Positions 15,262-25,300 of a stretch of DNA of 55,392 bases are shown in pieces. The stretch is taken from positions 1 through 55,392 of the forward strand of contig NZ_KV810511.1 in NCBI RefSeq assembly GCF_001812805.1. The letters run 5' to 3'. Positions within the stretch are counted from its first letter, which is position 1, and each line of letters begins with the position of its first letter. The notes below the pieces were generated by a model. That model ran no database searches. It was not told where the DNA came from and was given only the letters and a program-made list of their open reading frames with translations. This stretch comes from Corynebacterium sp. HMSC078H07 (GTDB lineage Bacteria > Actinomycetota > Actinomycetes > Mycobacteriales > Mycobacteriaceae). A program made the position numbers and the translations under genes.

Positions 15262-17313
15262 TTAGCGTGTTGAAGCGATAATCTGCAGAACCTCCGCGCC
15301 GTAGCGCTCCAGTTTCGTCGGGCCTACGCCCGAGACATCAAGCAGCTCGGCTTCAGTGGAGGGAAGTGCCTCCGAGATGGCCTGCAAGGTGGCATCAGAA
15401 AAGACGACATAGGCAGGGACTTTAGAGTCCTTGGCCACCGAGGCGCGCCATGACCTCAGAGCGTTGAAGACGTCCTCGTCTCCTTCGTACTCGCACCATT
15501 CGTGGCGGCCCAATACCTTTTCCGCAGGGCTGGTGAGCTCGCTGGAGCAGACCCTGCAGCGCCGCGGGCGGTAACGGCGATTGTTCGACTCGCTTTCCTC
15601 AATGCCCGGCACGAGGCCGTCGAGGAAACGGGTCCGCTCGCGCGATGCCCGCGAACCGGTGGTCTTTGCTAGCGCCCACGACAGGGCCAGGTGCTCGCGG
15701 GCACGGGTAATGCCCACGTAGAACAGGCGGCGTTCCTCTTCCACCTGCTCATCGCCAGCCTTGATGGCATGGTTAATGGGCAGTAGCTTTTCGGTAAGAC
15801 CGACGAGGAAGACCGCATCCCACTCCAAGCCCTTAGCAGCGTGAATGGTGGCCAAGGTAACCCCCTCCATGGTGGGGTTGTGCTTGTTTTCTGAGCGGCG
15901 GTGAAGCTCTCCCAGCACGCCGTTGAGATCAATGCCCTCGTGGTCCTCCACGATCTGGGCGATGAGATCCACGAGTGCGCTCAGTGACTGCCACCTCTCG
16001 CGCGCCTGAGCGCCCTGTGGTTCTGTAGCCGTCAGGCCCAGCTCTACGAAGGCTGCGCGGGCAACGGCAACCGGATCCGCCGGGAGGTCATCGCGGCGCG
16101 ACGCAGCGATGAGTACACGGATAGCTTCCAAAATTTCGGGGCGCCGGAAGAAACCCTCACCACCGCGCACTTGGTAGACAATTCCGGCGTCGGCAAGCGC
16201 CTGTTCAAACTGTTCCGACTGCGCATTGATGCGATAGAGGATGGCGATCTCGGAAGCTTTTACGCCCTGGTTAAGCAAGGTCAGTACCTGGCCCGCGACT
16301 TCCTTGGCTTCTACTTCCTCAGATTCATAAGCCTTGAAGGTGGGCTCCGGACCGGGCTCGCGCATGCCCTGCAGCTCCAGCCGGGTACCGGCGGCACGTC
16401 CGGTGGCCTTTGCAATGACCTCATTAGCCAACTGCGTAACCTGCGGCGTGGAGCGGTAATCTCGCTGCAGTTTAATCATGGTGGCCTGCGGGTACGTGCG
16501 GGAGAAGTCCAACAAGTACTCCGGTGAAGCGCCATTAAAGGAATAAATGGTCTGGTTGGCATCGCCCACGACTGTGAGGTCATCACGGTCCCCCAGCCAG
16601 GCTTCAAGCACACGCTGCTGCAGTGGAGTGACGTCCTGGTACTCATCCACGACAAACGTGCGGTACTGCTCACGGAATACTTCCGCTACCGATGGCACAT
16701 TCTCAATAGCCCCGGCAATGTGCATGAGAAGGTCATCAAAATCGAGGTACATGAGATCCGGGGTGGACTTCATGTCCTCATAGCGGCGGAAAACTTCGGC
16801 GACAGCCTGCGGATCACCCGGAGCTTCGCGGTCTGTGCTCTCGATAACGCCCGGATAGCCCTCGGGGCCAATGAGCGATGATTTGGCCCACTCGATTTCC
16901 CCCAGGAAATCACGAATAGTGTCCTTGGTGTTGTCCAGTCCCAGTGAACGCACGGCGCGCCCCACGAGGCTGAATTTGTTATCAATGAGCTGCCACGGCA
17001 AGTCCCCTGCTACTTGCGGCCAAAAATACTTCAGCTGACGGCGCGCCGCGGCGTGAAAGGTTTGGGCCTGCACTCCCCCAACACCCATCTGATTAAGCCG
17101 CTCGCGCATCTCACTCGCCGCACGGGTGGTGAAGGTGACAGCGAGAACTCGTTGAGGATTGACAAAGCCTTGGTCCACCATGTGGGCAATGCGGTAGGTA
17201 ATCGTGCGGGTTTTACCCGTACCTGCGCCCGCCAGGATGCATACCGGTCCGCGTGGCGCCGTAGCGGCGGCACGCTGGTCCTCATCGAGCAGGGACAGAT
17301 CCGGTCTCATCAC
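15262..17313 (-). CDS. uvrD2: ATP-dependent DNA helicase UvrD2 with HRDC domain
   Basis: A 683-residue SF1A helicase, 3'-5' DNA unwinding. Walker A AGAGTGKT at residues 28-35, motif II VDEYQDVTPLQ, motif III GDANQTIYSFNGA, motif V THAAKGLEWDAVF-like and motif VI YVGITRARE are intact. The C-terminus carries the actinobacterial UvrD2 extras: a zinc motif at 586-607 and an HRDC domain at about 630-680 (LLDVSGVGPTKLERYG). The zinc motif reads C586-x2-C589-x14-H604-x2-C607, where the mycobacterial protein has four Cys as I recall. The start (ATGATG at 17313) lies inside nudC, giving a 32-nt overlap, so it is the last gene of the adnAB-channel-nudC-uvrD2 operon. Confidence 0.95.
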   Translation of the reverse strand: MMRPDLSLLDEDQRAAATAPRGPVCILAGAGTGKTRTITYRIAHMVDQGFVNPQRVLAVTFTTRAASEMRERLNQMGVGGVQAQTFHAAARRQLKYFWPQVAGDLPWQLIDNKFSLVGRAVRSLGLDNTKDTIRDFLGEIEWAKSSLIGPEGYPGVIESTDREAPGDPQAVAEVFRRYEDMKSTPDLMYLDFDDLLMHIAGAIENVPSVAEVFREQYRTFVVDEYQDVTPLQQRVLEAWLGDRDDLTVVGDANQTIYSFNGASPEYLLDFSRTYPQATMIKLQRDYRSTPQVTQLANEVIAKATGRAAGTRLELQGMREPGPEPTFKAYESEEVEAKEVAGQVLTLLNQGVKASEIAILYRINAQSEQFEQALADAGIVYQVRGGEGFFRRPEILEAIRVLIAASRRDDLPADPVAVARAAFVELGLTATEPQGAQARERWQSLSALVDLIAQIVEDHEGIDLNGVLGELHRRSENKHNPTMEGVTLATIHAAKGLEWDAVFLVGLTEKLLPINHAIKAGDEQVEEERRLFYVGITRAREHLALSWALAKTTGSRASRERTRFLDGLVPGIEESESNNRRYRPRRCRVCSSELTSPAEKVLGRHEWCEYEGDEDVFNALRSWRASVAKDSKVPAYVVFSDATLQAISEALPSTEAELLDVSGVGPTKLERYGAEVLQIIASTR

Positions 17314-18016
17314 CGTGGAACCACTCCATAATCATCGTGTGTGCAATTGAGCCCTTGCGGGCAATGGTCATGCTCGGCAGGTCAGCGCGGGACACCCACC
17401 GTACTTCTGCGAGCTCTTCGTCAGTATCGCACACGGCCTCGACATCCTCCGTGACGGCAGAAAAGCCCACCATAAGGGACCCGCTGGGCGGCCACGGCTG
17501 GGAGCCCCAGTACCGCACCGAGTGCAGACGGCGACCGGTTTCCTCAAGCGCTTCGCGCACCATGGCGTCCTCGAGGGTTTCGCCCGGTTCGACGTAGCCG
17601 GCAATGAGTGAGAAGAATCCTGGCCGGTGGCGGTTACGCGCCAAAAGAATGCGCTCCGACTCTGGGTGGTGAATAATGCCGATCACCGCTGGGTCAAGAC
17701 GGGGAAAGACATAGCGGTCACCAGCGCGCCCCACCACGCCGGGAGCGGGATACTGCAGTTCCTCACCCGTGCGTGGGTCAAAGCGCGCTTCACGACGATT
17801 CCGGATCACATGCACGGCTTTGAGGATGTCACTCTGGCCATTGAAGAACGTGGCATCCTGCAACGTGCCGAGTTTCTCGGCAGCTGCTGTATCCAGTAAG
17901 AAGGCGTCAACGTCGCCGGCTTCAACGAGAATGTCACCGGCAGGTTCTGCCACGAGGACTGGCTGGCCTTGGGCATCAACTGGGATGCGGCCGGTCTCGG
18001 TGACTGGCAGGTACAT
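17282..18016 (-). CDS. nudC: NAD(H) pyrophosphatase / RNA de-NADding Nudix hydrolase NudC
   Basis: A 244-residue protein. The Nudix box spans residues 140-162 (GYVEPGETLEDAMVREALEE, then TGR), fitting GX5EX7REUXEEXGU. SQPWPPSGSLM (172-182) is the family marker separating NADH pyrophosphatases from other Nudix enzymes. It would hydrolyse NAD(H) to NMN(H) and AMP and remove NAD caps from RNA. The zinc-ribbon cysteines present in E. coli NudC between the two domains are absent: residues 71-105 contain no Cys, and the protein has a single Cys at 196. Its start codon overlaps the channel stop by 1 nt (TAATG), and its end overlaps uvrD2. Confidence 0.92.
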   Translation of the reverse strand: MYLPVTETGRIPVDAQGQPVLVAEPAGDILVEAGDVDAFLLDTAAAEKLGTLQDATFFNGQSDILKAVHVIRNRREARFDPRTGEELQYPAPGVVGRAGDRYVFPRLDPAVIGIIHHPESERILLARNRHRPGFFSLIAGYVEPGETLEDAMVREALEETGRRLHSVRYWGSQPWPPSGSLMVGFSAVTEDVEAVCDTDEELAEVRWVSRADLPSMTIARKGSIAHTMIMEWFHGDETGSVPAR

Positions 18017-19128
18017 TACTTGTCGTCGTCCTCGTCCTCATCGGTGTCATCAATGGCCTGCTGCATTTCGTGCTTGATATAGAGCAGGCGGTCACCTGGT
18101 TTGAGGGCGTAAGCATCGGCGGTATCAACACGGTGTAGCTCGTTATTGCGTAGGACCGCCAGCACAATATCCGCAAGGTGCCGCGGGTTAGACCCAACTT
18201 CAAACTCACGCACAGCGCGCTCAGCAACGGAGAATCCCTCGTTCGGGGAGAGCAAGTCTTCCATCATCTCCACCACCGTCGGTGTGACGGTGGCAAGTCC
18301 AAGCAGACGGCCCGCAGTCTCAGCAGAGGTCACCACTGAGTCAGCACCTGATTGCAAAAGAAGGTGTCGGTTCTCGGATTCACGAACGGAAGCCACAACC
18401 TTAGCCTTGGGGTTGAGCTCGCGCACGGAAAGCGTACACAGCACCGCGGTATCGTCTGTGGAGGGAGTCACAACAACGGAAGAGGCATTTTGCACGCCGG
18501 CGATGCGCAAAACATCCTGCTTGGTGCCGGAACCATAGATGGTCACAAGACCGTGGTGCTCAGCGTTAGCCAGTGCTGCGCGGTTGGTATCGACGACCAC
18601 GATTTGGGAGGCAGGAACATCGTCCGCGATAAGAGCGGACACCGCACCGGCGCCCTTCGTGCCATAGCCGATAACGACAGTGTGGTTACGCAATTGCTTT
18701 CTCCAATTCTGGATTTCAAATGTGCGACGGGCTCGGTCAGTGAGCACCGACAAGGTCGCTCCGACCAACAAGACAAGGAAGAGCAGGCGGGCCGGGGTAA
18801 CAATGGCAAGGTTGATGAAACGCGCCTGCGGAGTAACGGGAACGATGTCACCATAGCCCACTGTGGTCAGCGAGACCGCCGAATAATACGCGGCATCGAG
18901 CAGCGACAGGTCCTCGCTGTAACCACCGCCGTCGAAGAAGACGACGATAGTGACGAAGACGAGAAGGCCAAAAGCCCACAGGACGCGGCGAGCCAGTTGC
19001 TTCCACGGGTTGGTGCTCTCCGTACGCGGGAGAGTAATGACGTCAATCAACGCATGGTCAGGCTGCGAGGTTAACTCAATCTGCGGCAAGAAACGCGATT
19101 TCAAGCGTTTGCCTAAGTGCTTGGCCAC
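18016..19128 (-). CDS. Two-helix potassium channel with RCK/TrkA-N domain (Rv3200c type)
   Basis: A 370-residue protein. Residues about 48-66 and 105-127 are membrane helices flanking the pore loop YYSAVSLTTVGYGDIVPVT, with the K+ selectivity filter TVGYGD at 89-94. A cytoplasmic RCK domain follows (about 145-260; VVIGYGTKGAGAVSALIADD, a Rossmann nucleotide-binding start), then a TrkA-C-like tail (about 285-355). The last residues are acidic. It should form a tetrameric ligand-gated K+ channel. It sits between adnB and nudC in an otherwise DNA/nucleotide-metabolism operon, which is conserved in mycobacteria. Coupled to nudC by a TAATG overlap; 42 nt separate it from adnB. Confidence 0.92.
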   Translation of the reverse strand: MAKHLGKRLKSRFLPQIELTSQPDHALIDVITLPRTESTNPWKQLARRVLWAFGLLVFVTIVVFFDGGGYSEDLSLLDAAYYSAVSLTTVGYGDIVPVTPQARFINLAIVTPARLLFLVLLVGATLSVLTDRARRTFEIQNWRKQLRNHTVVIGYGTKGAGAVSALIADDVPASQIVVVDTNRAALANAEHHGLVTIYGSGTKQDVLRIAGVQNASSVVVTPSTDDTAVLCTLSVRELNPKAKVVASVRESENRHLLLQSGADSVVTSAETAGRLLGLATVTPTVVEMMEDLLSPNEGFSVAERAVREFEVGSNPRHLADIVLAVLRNNELHRVDTADAYALKPGDRLLYIKHEMQQAIDDTDEDEDDDK

Positions 19129-19170
19129 TAAGCGCCAACCTCCCTTAAATGGAGCGAATGTACCGTGAGA

Positions 19171-22100
19171 CTACCTTAGACTTAACCCGGGCGGGGTGGA
19201 AACTGCAGAGTCCAGAAGCTCGGCGAGGCGAGCGCCAGTAGGCAAGTCTTCCGGCTCTAGCAGGAAGTTCTCATGCACATAGAAAAACGCTGCACGGACC
19301 GAGTCGACACCGTGGATACGGCGCCATGCTTCTGCGTAAACAGCAAGCTGGATCTGCGCTGAGGTCAGCGCAGCGCCCTGGGGACGCCGACCTGTCTTCC
19401 AGTCAACGATGAGCCAGGTTCCGTCGGGCTGCTGGAATACCGCGTCCATGCGCCCACGCACAACGGAATCACCGATGGTGATTTCAAAAGGTGCCTCAAC
19501 GTGCGCTGGGGTGCGCTGCGCCCACTCGGAAGCCAAGAACGCCTCCTTGAGGGATTCGAGGTCATGATCTGGCTCATCGTGGGAGCCCGGTAGTTCATCC
19601 TCACCCAGGAGCGCCGGTGCGCCAAAGCGGTCTTCGAGCCAGGCGTGGAAGGCGGTACCGCGTTTGGCGTAGGAATTTGGTTTGAAGGGAATGGGGCGAC
19701 GCTGACGGCGTGCAAACTGAATTGGGTCAGCCGACATGGCCACCATGTCGGAGGCCGTCAACTCGCTCGGAAGCTCAACATCGACCACGGGAGCTTGCAG
19801 CGCCTTGTGCTCTTCAATAAGTGCGCTTGCCTCTTGTTCCCACAGCTCGAACGTCTCGCCATCACGCAATGCTGGAAGCTCCGTCAGTGCGGCGCGAACC
19901 GCAGCGGCAGCATCAACGGCCTGTGGTTGTGGAGTCAGCGACGGGAAGTGAGCTTCACGCTCCGTGTCTTCTTCAGCCTCGACGGGAAGAGCCGGTACCT
20001 CCCAGTGGACAACAAGTTCTGGGTGCTTGTCCGCCAGTAACTGTAAATACGAGTACGGGCCCTTCTTGTTAGCACCTTTTGCTTTGTTTGTACCGGAGCC
20101 CGTCACCGTTAGCGAGGACTCTGTGCGCGTCAACGCTACGTAGAAAAGACGAGCTGCTTCCTCTGCTTGAAATTCTCGGTCAAGCTGCTTGAAGGCCTCA
20201 CAGGCTTTACCGAATTCCGAGCGCTTCACCGCATCATCGGGCAGTTCGATGTAGTCATCATCGCCAGGAGCCTTCTCAATCTTCGAAAGGAAAGTCTCTG
20301 CCTGTGCTTTGTAGCTCGAGGAGTCTGCATGTGCCACGCACACGTGCTCCCACTCCAGGCCCTTAGCTTTGTGCACGGTCATAATCTGTACGCGGTTGCG
20401 CACAACCGGCACCTCGCCCAAGGCGAGTCCGTCCTCCTTTTCCTTGGCCAGCTCGAAGTAATCCAGCAACGCGGCCAAACTATCTCCATGGAAACCGGCT
20501 ACGAGGTCAGCAAAGGCATCAAGGTGCGTTGTTCCTCCCGGCTTTCCGGCAGCGAGAACCTCAGTGCGCACACCAAAGACGAGCTCAATGTCAGCAAAAA
20601 TGTCATTCAAAGATTTGCCTAGCGAATATGTACGCAGGTAACGCAGCTTGGCGGCGACCTCCTCCATTCGCTCGAGGCCTTCATCGCTGTAGCGTTCACG
20701 TTCGCCTAGATCAGCAAGGGCGTCCGCGAGTCCCAATACTTGGTCCGGCCCTTCAGCAGTGATGGACTCCACCTGAGCAGTGAGGTACTCCAGCGGGTCA
20801 CCCCCTTCCCACCGTAGGCGGCCATCAGTAGTACCGGCCAAGTTCCGTTGACGTGCGTGAAGCGCCTGGATGTCAGCGATGCCTAGGCCACACATCGGCC
20901 CCGTGAGCACACGCAAAGCTGCGGTAGTGTCCTGGGGGCGAACCAGCAGTGTTGCAACTGCGACGAGGTCTTGAATCTCGGGGCGCCACAGAAGGCCACC
21001 GACTCCAAAAATCTCGTTTGGAACACCAACCTCATCGAGGGCTGCCGCGATGAGCGGTGATTGTTTGTTGGTGCGCACCAAAACTGCCGCGCTAAAATCC
21101 TCGCCTTCGGGAGTAGCCTCATACAGCTCGCGCAAGTGTTCCGCAATGAAGGTTCTTTCTTCTGCTTCCGTGGCAAAGTAGCCTAACTCGACGGTTCCGG
21201 CCGGTGCAGTCGGCTTGGGCGAAAGCTCATCGACGGGGCGCTCTCCTGGGCTTTCAGAGAAGAGCTTCGCAGCTACATCGTTGGCCAGCTCCAGCACCGT
21301 TGAGGGATTTCGCCACGATGTGGTGAGCTGGTCCTTCGGAGCATCCGAACCATCCGGTTGTGGAAAGTCGGTGACAAAGGCCGCAAGGTTTTCCGCGGTG
21401 GCCCCACGCCACCCATAAATCGACTGCATGGGGTCACCTACTGCGGTCACCGACAGACCCTCGCGCGGGCCACCGAAAAGAGAACGCAGCAAGATGCGTT
21501 GTGCGTGAGAGGTGTCTTGATATTCGTCGAGCATCACAACGCGGTAGCGCGCGCTTTGCTGCTCGCCCAAGAGCGGGAAGTTCTTTGCCAAGGTCGCAGC
21601 AATAGACATCTGCTCACCAAAGGTGATGACTCCTCGCTCAGCTTGCTCCTTCTTGAGTGCTTCCACCAGAGGCAGATACTCCAAGCGAAGACGCTGCGTG
21701 TCTAGGTAGCCCTGCACCTTGTCGCTGAATTCCTTGCCGTTCTTCTGAGTCTTCTCAAGGTCCTCCGCAGTCTTACGGAAAATCTCTTCGTGCTCACGCA
21801 AGGCATCAGGATCCTTGAGTTCGCCATCCATGGTTTGCGCGAGGTTCAACAAGGTGGCAGTCACCGTGGCCACTGAGTGATCAGTGCTTAGAGAGCCGGC
21901 GTAGTTACTCACTACCTCATGAGCAATGGCGTAACGTTCAGCCTCCGTGATGATGCGTACGCTCGGCTCAACCGGCATGAGTAGCCCGTATTCACGAACA
22001 AGGTCTCCTGCATAGGAGTCATAGGTGGACACCTTTGGCACGATATTTTCCACGGCTTCGGCAGCAGCGCTGCCGGGGCGAAGGATGCCTGAAGAGCGCA

Positions 22101-22392
22101 ACGTCAACAATTGTCGGCGAATACGCTGCTCGAGCTGTTGTGCCGCTTTACGCGTAAAGGTCAATCCGAGGACCTCCTCAGGACGCACCAGGCCGTTGGC
22201 GACTAGGGACACGACGCGTGAGGCCATCGTCTCGGTCTTGCCCGCGCCAGCACCGGCAACGACGAGCTTGGGCCCAAGTGGGCCCTCGATGACGGCAGCT
22301 TGTTCCTCAGTAGGAGGAAAAGGCTTGCCTAAGGCGGTAGCCAGTTCCTCAGGGCTGAAGTGGTGAGTGGGGTTCTGAGGGTGATTAGGCAT
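19171..22392 (-). CDS. adnB: AdnB subunit of the AdnAB helicase-nuclease
   Basis: A 1073-residue UvrD-like motor fused to a RecB-type nuclease. Motor motifs are intact: Walker A AGAGAGKT at 46-53, VVMLDEYQDTSHAQR (motif II), GDPMQSIYGWRGA (III), MTVHKAKGLEWEHV (V) and FYVALTRTESSL (VI). The C-terminal nuclease has RGTAFHAWLEDRFG and the catalytic GRMDAVFQ...IVDWKTGRRP residues (Asp, Asp, Lys). With AdnA it resects double-strand breaks in actinobacteria; AdnB is the translocating motor in the mycobacterial enzyme. Its ATG lies within the 3' end of adnA (8-nt overlap). Confidence 0.95.
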   Translation of the reverse strand: MPNHPQNPTHHFSPEELATALGKPFPPTEEQAAVIEGPLGPKLVVAGAGAGKTETMASRVVSLVANGLVRPEEVLGLTFTRKAAQQLEQRIRRQLLTLRSSGILRPGSAAAEAVENIVPKVSTYDSYAGDLVREYGLLMPVEPSVRIITEAERYAIAHEVVSNYAGSLSTDHSVATVTATLLNLAQTMDGELKDPDALREHEEIFRKTAEDLEKTQKNGKEFSDKVQGYLDTQRLRLEYLPLVEALKKEQAERGVITFGEQMSIAATLAKNFPLLGEQQSARYRVVMLDEYQDTSHAQRILLRSLFGGPREGLSVTAVGDPMQSIYGWRGATAENLAAFVTDFPQPDGSDAPKDQLTTSWRNPSTVLELANDVAAKLFSESPGERPVDELSPKPTAPAGTVELGYFATEAEERTFIAEHLRELYEATPEGEDFSAAVLVRTNKQSPLIAAALDEVGVPNEIFGVGGLLWRPEIQDLVAVATLLVRPQDTTAALRVLTGPMCGLGIADIQALHARQRNLAGTTDGRLRWEGGDPLEYLTAQVESITAEGPDQVLGLADALADLGERERYSDEGLERMEEVAAKLRYLRTYSLGKSLNDIFADIELVFGVRTEVLAAGKPGGTTHLDAFADLVAGFHGDSLAALLDYFELAKEKEDGLALGEVPVVRNRVQIMTVHKAKGLEWEHVCVAHADSSSYKAQAETFLSKIEKAPGDDDYIELPDDAVKRSEFGKACEAFKQLDREFQAEEAARLFYVALTRTESSLTVTGSGTNKAKGANKKGPYSYLQLLADKHPELVVHWEVPALPVEAEEDTEREAHFPSLTPQPQAVDAAAAVRAALTELPALRDGETFELWEQEASALIEEHKALQAPVVDVELPSELTASDMVAMSADPIQFARRQRRPIPFKPNSYAKRGTAFHAWLEDRFGAPALLGEDELPGSHDEPDHDLESLKEAFLASEWAQRTPAHVEAPFEITIGDSVVRGRMDAVFQQPDGTWLIVDWKTGRRPQGAALTSAQIQLAVYAEAWRRIHGVDSVRAAFFYVHENFLLEPEDLPTGARLAELLDSAVSTPPGLSLR

Positions 22393-25300
22393 TGGTCACC
22401 AGACCTCCTTCGTTCATGACGGGGCAGATGGAGCGGATAGGGCAACGATCACAGCCGTCATTCTCGCGGGCAGTGAGGCCTGGCCCCCGCAATTCAGCGA
22501 CGAGGGCTGGCAGCTGAGCTGCAAACTCCTCAAGTTCCTCTGGCGGCTTAGCTGTCTGTACGCGTTCCGTCACGCTTGCTGTTGTGGTGCGTGGATACAC
22601 CAACCGGCTCGTAGCGCGGGGTACACCTTCACCAGTACGAATTTCCTTTACATGTTCCTCATCAGCAGAGTCCTCCGTGACGAGTTCTCCGTGGGCAAGA
22701 GCTAACTGATAAGTCAGCAGCTGGGTGTTGTCTCGTGCGGCTTCCTTCGTTGCTGCCTGCGAACCCGTCTTGAGATCGACAACGGCGTACTCATCGCCTT
22801 CTTTCATGAGCCGGTCGATATACCCGCGGATAGTCACTTCCGGGGAAATGTCGACGGATACGGGGACCTCGACACCGACCGGTTCCAACGTGGTGGACAG
22901 CGACCAGCTATGGGTACGGTCGATGAGGCGCTCGAAATCAGCGAGCTCAGCATCGCGGCGCCACAATGGGCCATCGAGCATCGTCGCGAAGGCTTCTACC
23001 ACGAGTTTCTTCGCTGTTCCTGGCTCAACACCGCGACCTAATGCTTCGAGGAAGGCATGGGCAAGGTTGCCACGTACAAGGTTGATATTTGTTGTCTCTT
23101 CTTCAGCGAGCTTGCCCAAAACTGCATTCAGTGGACAGGCCATGAGCGCCTCCACGCGGGAAGGCGACAAGCTGTTAGAACCGGTCAGCGGCTGTTCAGA
23201 CGCCACCGAGCGCGCAGCCCACCACTGATCCGGGTGTGCCCCGGGAACACCGGCTTCCGCGAGGCGCGCAAGCTGCCGAACCGCCTGAGAACGCTCTGCC
23301 TCACCAGATTCTGGTTCGGTAGCGCAGCGACGCAGTTGTGCCACGAAGGAAGAGACTGAGAGCACTGAGACCTCCAGCGGATCCAGTTCCTCATCAATGT
23401 CGGCACCACCTCGTAAGGTTACCAAACCTGTCTCCGGAAGGTCAAGGCCTAACTCGCGCGGCAATGCTTGCCGTGCCCAACGCTGACTGGTTTCCCGGCG
23501 CGCTTGTGCACCGGGTACATCCACGCCACCGGCAGACAAGAACTCCTCAATGAAGCGGGACGGTTCTTCCACTTCATCGCTTTCTGGAGAATCCACCGCG
23601 ACAACCAGCAAACGGTGGCGGTGACGAGTAGTAGCCACGTGGAAGAGGCGGCGTTCTTCCGCTAAACGACCAGATACATGGCTTACCGGTGTGCCCGGCG
23701 TGATGTCGCGGTCCAGCAGGTCAATGAGGTCCTCCTGTCCGAAGAGGGAGCCGGTCTCCCCCACTGAGGGCCACGCGCCTTCTTGGACACCCGCAACGAT
23801 GACCGTGTCCCATTCCCGTCCAACAGCTCCATGCGCGGTGAGAATCTCCACGGCATCTGGCAGAGCAGATCGGCGATCACGCACGCCGGTGGGGAGCTCT
23901 TGTTCGGTGATGTGGAGGATGAAGGACTCCAACGACGCAGAAGGGCGGCGTTCGGCGTAGTCACCAGCGGCATCGAAGAGAGCCATCATGGCATCTAGAT
24001 CTCGGTCCGCTTGGGAACCGGCGGCGCCGCCGCGCAGGGCTGCGGCTTGGAGGCGGGTATCGAGCCCCGTAGCCTGCCACACCTCCCAGAGGATTTCCTC
24101 CACAGCAGCTCCTGCACGAAGAGCCTCGCGGCCAGCAGACAGGACGCCACGAATGCGGGCAAGAATGGCTTCCTCGCGTTCCGTAAGGAGGTTGTCGAAG
24201 TCAGGCACATCGCCCTCAAGCAACTCGCGCAAGGTGTCCATGCCACGCTGCTCCGGCTTCCATCGGCGCAAGCCGCGGATAAGGCGGCGCAGGGTCACTG
24301 GATCGGCACCACCCACGGGACCAGTAATAAGGTCCTCAAGTTCCACCGGATCTAGATCGGTTTCTAGTGCACGCAACGCCAGCAAGACGGCTTTGACCAA
24401 GCGCTGTTCTGCCAGAACCACATCTGTTGGATTGATATGCACCGGAACTCCGGCGGCCAGCAAATTCCGGCGGGCTGGACCAATGTCTCCCGCAGAACGC
24501 ACAATGACTGCAATATCACGCCAGCTCACGCCGTCCTCGAGGTGGCGGCGACGGACAGTATTAGCCAGAACATCACGCAGGGTTCCACGGGAGTCAACAA
24601 CGCTTACACAAGCAGGTGACGGCTTGCGGTGCGGTACTTCTAAGTGCAGTTCATTTTCTGCTTCCCACGAGGTGAGAAATTCAGAATTGGCGCCGCGGAA
24701 CGCAAATACTGCCTGATCTGGGTCACCGCCGATTACGGTCAGCCGGGCAGTTGTGGCTAGCTCAGAGATGAGCTGTCCGGAGGTAGGGTCGAGCAGTTGA
24801 GCATCATCCACCACGATGGTGTGCCATGGGTGATCCTGCAGCAATTCGGGGCGCAAGAGAACCTGGCTGACTAGTTCCGCTGCAGAGTAAGAATGAGAAC
24901 CAGCAAGAGCCTGGGTGCGCTCGTACTCACGGAGGAAATCACCCGCGGCAGACCACATGGGACGTTGATAGCGGGAGCCAAGTTCTTCCAAGTCATTTGG
25001 ACCAAGCCCGCGTTCAATCGCGCGCAGTAACAAGTCACGCAACTGCCGCGCGAAGCCGACGTACTCCAGCGCCGGGCGCATCTCCGCGGGCCACGAACCA
25101 CGGCCATCCGCCGCATGGCCCGCCAGTAGCTCCCGGATGACAGCGTCCTGCTCCGCACCGGTAATCAGCCGCAGCTCCTCTTCACTGCCGCGGCGGAGCA
25201 ACGCGAACGCCAACGAGTGCACAGAGCGCACCATGGAAGCCTGTGCCGCATAATCATCGAGATGCTCAGCCAGTTCACGGCGCAGCAATGAGCCTGATTC

